Shown here piece after piece: positions 63,325 through 64,000 of a DNA stretch of 64,000 nucleotides. Positions within the stretch are counted from its first letter, which is position 1. Every line of letters starts with the position of its first letter. The DNA is from an uncultured Oscillospiraceae bacterium (lineage in GTDB: Bacteria > Bacillota > Clostridia > Oscillospirales > Oscillospiraceae): NCBI GenBank assembly GCA_949935795.1, contig CATLFX010000005.1, positions 1-64,000 on the forward strand, in the 5' to 3' direction. The translations under genes were made by a program, and so were the position numbers. The notes under the pieces are model-generated. The model saw only the letters and a list, made by a program, of their open reading frames with translations, was not told the origin of the DNA and made no database searches.

Positions 63325-63801
63325 TCAGGGGCGCCGCCAGCGTTTGAAGCCCAGCCAAGCGGTGTACACGGGCAGCAGCAGCGTCAGGCCCAGAATGGCC
63401 AGCGCTCCGCCGATGAACAGCAGCGGGTCGGTCCCCGTGAAGGGACCGGCCAGTATCATGACCAGCCCGCCCGCGATCAGAATGATTCCCAGGAGCTGGA
63501 CCGGCGTGTACCGCGGGGGGCGCTCCACATAGACGATTTTCGTCTCCGGCTCCGCCGTCGGGGGCGCGTCCGCCTCGGGCGGCTCCGGGGCGGGCTGGGG
63601 CGCGTCCCCCTCCCGCACCAGCGCGTCCACGCTCACACCGAACAGGTCCGCCAGCCTGATGAGCTTATCCAGCTCGGGCACCGACTGGCCCGTCTCCCAT
63701 TTGCTTACCGACTGCCGGGACACCTCCAGCTTCTCCGCCAGGTCCCCCTGGGACAGCTTCCGCTCCCCCCGCAGAGCCGTAATTTTTTCCGCCAAGGTCA
63801 T
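63325..63801 (-). CDS. XRE-family regulator with two C-terminal membrane helices
   Basis: 158 aa. HTH at 1-56 (AEKITALRGERKLSQGDLAEKLEVSRQSVSKWETGQSVPELDKLIRLADLFGVSVD), a Pro/Glu-rich linker, then two hydrophobic helices (VQLLGIILIAGGLVMILAGPF; LLFIGGALAILGLTLLLPVY). Membrane-tethered XRE proteins of this sort are frequent in clostridia and probably sense envelope state. Start ATG 63801 after GAGGAGG; the longer frame upstream covers the promoter. Confidence 0.9.
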   Translation of the reverse strand: MTLAEKITALRGERKLSQGDLAEKLEVSRQSVSKWETGQSVPELDKLIRLADLFGVSVDALVREGDAPQPAPEPPEADAPPTAEPETKIVYVERPPRYTPVQLLGIILIAGGLVMILAGPFTGTDPLLFIGGALAILGLTLLLPVYTAWLGFKRWRRP

Positions 63802-63826
63802 TGGTCCGGCCTCCTCTCTGGGGCTC

Positions 63827-63855
63827 ATTTTAGCGGTTTCCCCGGGAAAAGGCAA
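63827..63855 (-). promoter_or_regulatory. Promoter of the XRE membrane regulator
   Basis: TTGCCT (63850-63855), 17-bp spacer, TAAAAT (63827-63832). Confidence 0.7.
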
Positions 63856-63877
63856 CCAACGCACCTTGGAAATTTTA

Positions 63878-63892
63878 GCAACTGTCAGTTGC
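63878..63892. promoter_or_regulatory. 15-bp palindrome, operator candidate
   Basis: GCAACTG-T-CAGTTGC, perfect inverted repeat 23 bp upstream of the -35 of the XRE gene. Possible binding site of that protein or of an activator. Confidence 0.55.
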
Positions 63893-63935
63893 GTCGTCGG
63901 GGCAAGCTCCATATTCCTCGCCTCCGGGACACAAA

Positions 63936-63966
63936 ACCACCCCCGGCGGGACCCGCCGGGGGTGGT
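63936..63966 (-). terminator. Terminator of a minus-strand gene beyond the right edge
   Basis: Perfect ACCACCCCCGGCGGG / CCCGCCGGGGGTGGT stem around one base, followed on the minus strand by TTTTG. Confidence 0.75.
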
Positions 63967-63977
63967 CGCGCTTCTCC

Positions 63978-64000
63978 GTTGTCACGCTGCGCCTGTTCGC
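63978..64000. repeat. Dispersed repeat A, copy 3 (cut by window edge)
   Basis: GTTGTCACGCTGCGCCTGTTCG matches the beginning of copy 2 at 6157 with two differences. Only the first 23 bp are visible, so identity is likely but not certain. Confidence 0.6.

Overview
The window is a GC-rich chromosomal segment from a spore-forming, Gram-positive anaerobe of the Clostridia. The best fit is Oscillospiraceae (Flavonifractor / Pseudoflavonifractor / Lawsonibacter-like), but the genus cannot be fixed from sequence alone. The evidence is: the Firmicutes order of the S10-spc-alpha ribosomal genes, including a KOW-domain gene between map and infA; an archaeal-type ProS; a single-chain PurL; a germination protease gene (gpr); a DnaD/DnaC-type helicase-loading pair; S-layer homology (SLH) proteins; DhaKLM; and promoters carrying tandem Spo0A-type boxes (TGTCGAA).

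Layout. 1-13,900 (minus strand): rpsJ, a previously untracked 57-aa ORF, rplC-rplD-rplW-rplB-rpsS-rplV-rpsC-rplP-rpmC-rpsQ-rplN-rplX-rplE-rpsN, then rpsH-rplF-rplR-rpsE-rpmD-rplO-secY-adk-map-KOW-infA-rpmJ. Two copies of one dispersed repeat interrupt this operon, at rpsN/rpsH and infA/rpmJ. 14,000-23,400: proS, an orphan tyrosine recombinase, a histidine-kinase-like ATPase without a phospho-acceptor histidine, an Mrp/NBP35 ATPase, a PadR / DUF4097 pair, a PspC protein, a zinc-ribbon protein, and a three-gene XRE/DUF3169/small-membrane operon whose leader carries three operators at exact 21-bp period. 23,400-36,500: an SLH-GH25 lysozyme followed by a glycerol/dihydroxyacetone region (dhaKLM, glpP, a TetR-family regulator, glpK, glpF, and a two-flavoprotein plus DUF1667 glycerol-3-phosphate dehydrogenase). 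Within it sit a small acidic Cys/Met-Asn repeat protein and a peroxiredoxin with a short thioredoxin-type partner. 36,500-43,200: a five-gene envelope operon (SLH-transglutaminase, MBOAT O-acyltransferase, DHHW/SGNH acyltransferase partner, Pro-rich lipoprotein, VanY-like lipoprotein carboxypeptidase). 43,400-52,300: a gluconate 5-dehydrogenase-like SDR, a membrane-anchored polysaccharide deacetylase, a metallophosphoesterase, secA, pgeF and a translationally coupled OppA-like lipoprotein. 52,300-64,000: purL, dnaD-dnaC, an arginase-family enzyme, rpsT, gpr, a YihY-type membrane protein, an unknown ORF, queT with a structured leader, and an XRE membrane regulator.

The parts connect as translation/secretion housekeeping (ribosomal operon, secY, secA), glycerol catabolism (GlpF imports, GlpK phosphorylates, the flavoprotein trio oxidises G3P to dihydroxyacetone phosphate (DHAP), DhaKLM phosphorylates dihydroxyacetone, GlpP and a TetR-family protein regulate), and cell-envelope remodelling linked to sporulation signals. 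The most noteworthy signals outside ordinary genes are: an identical 17-bp tandem Spo0A-type site at two promoters, once filling the entire -35/-10 spacer; the 21-bp-phased triple operator; three families of short intergenic inverted-repeat elements; the four-box small protein at 27,835-28,047; and two structured leaders. No rRNA, tRNA, CRISPR array or complete insertion sequence was seen. Promoters, terminators and operators are read by eye; nothing was searched against a database.
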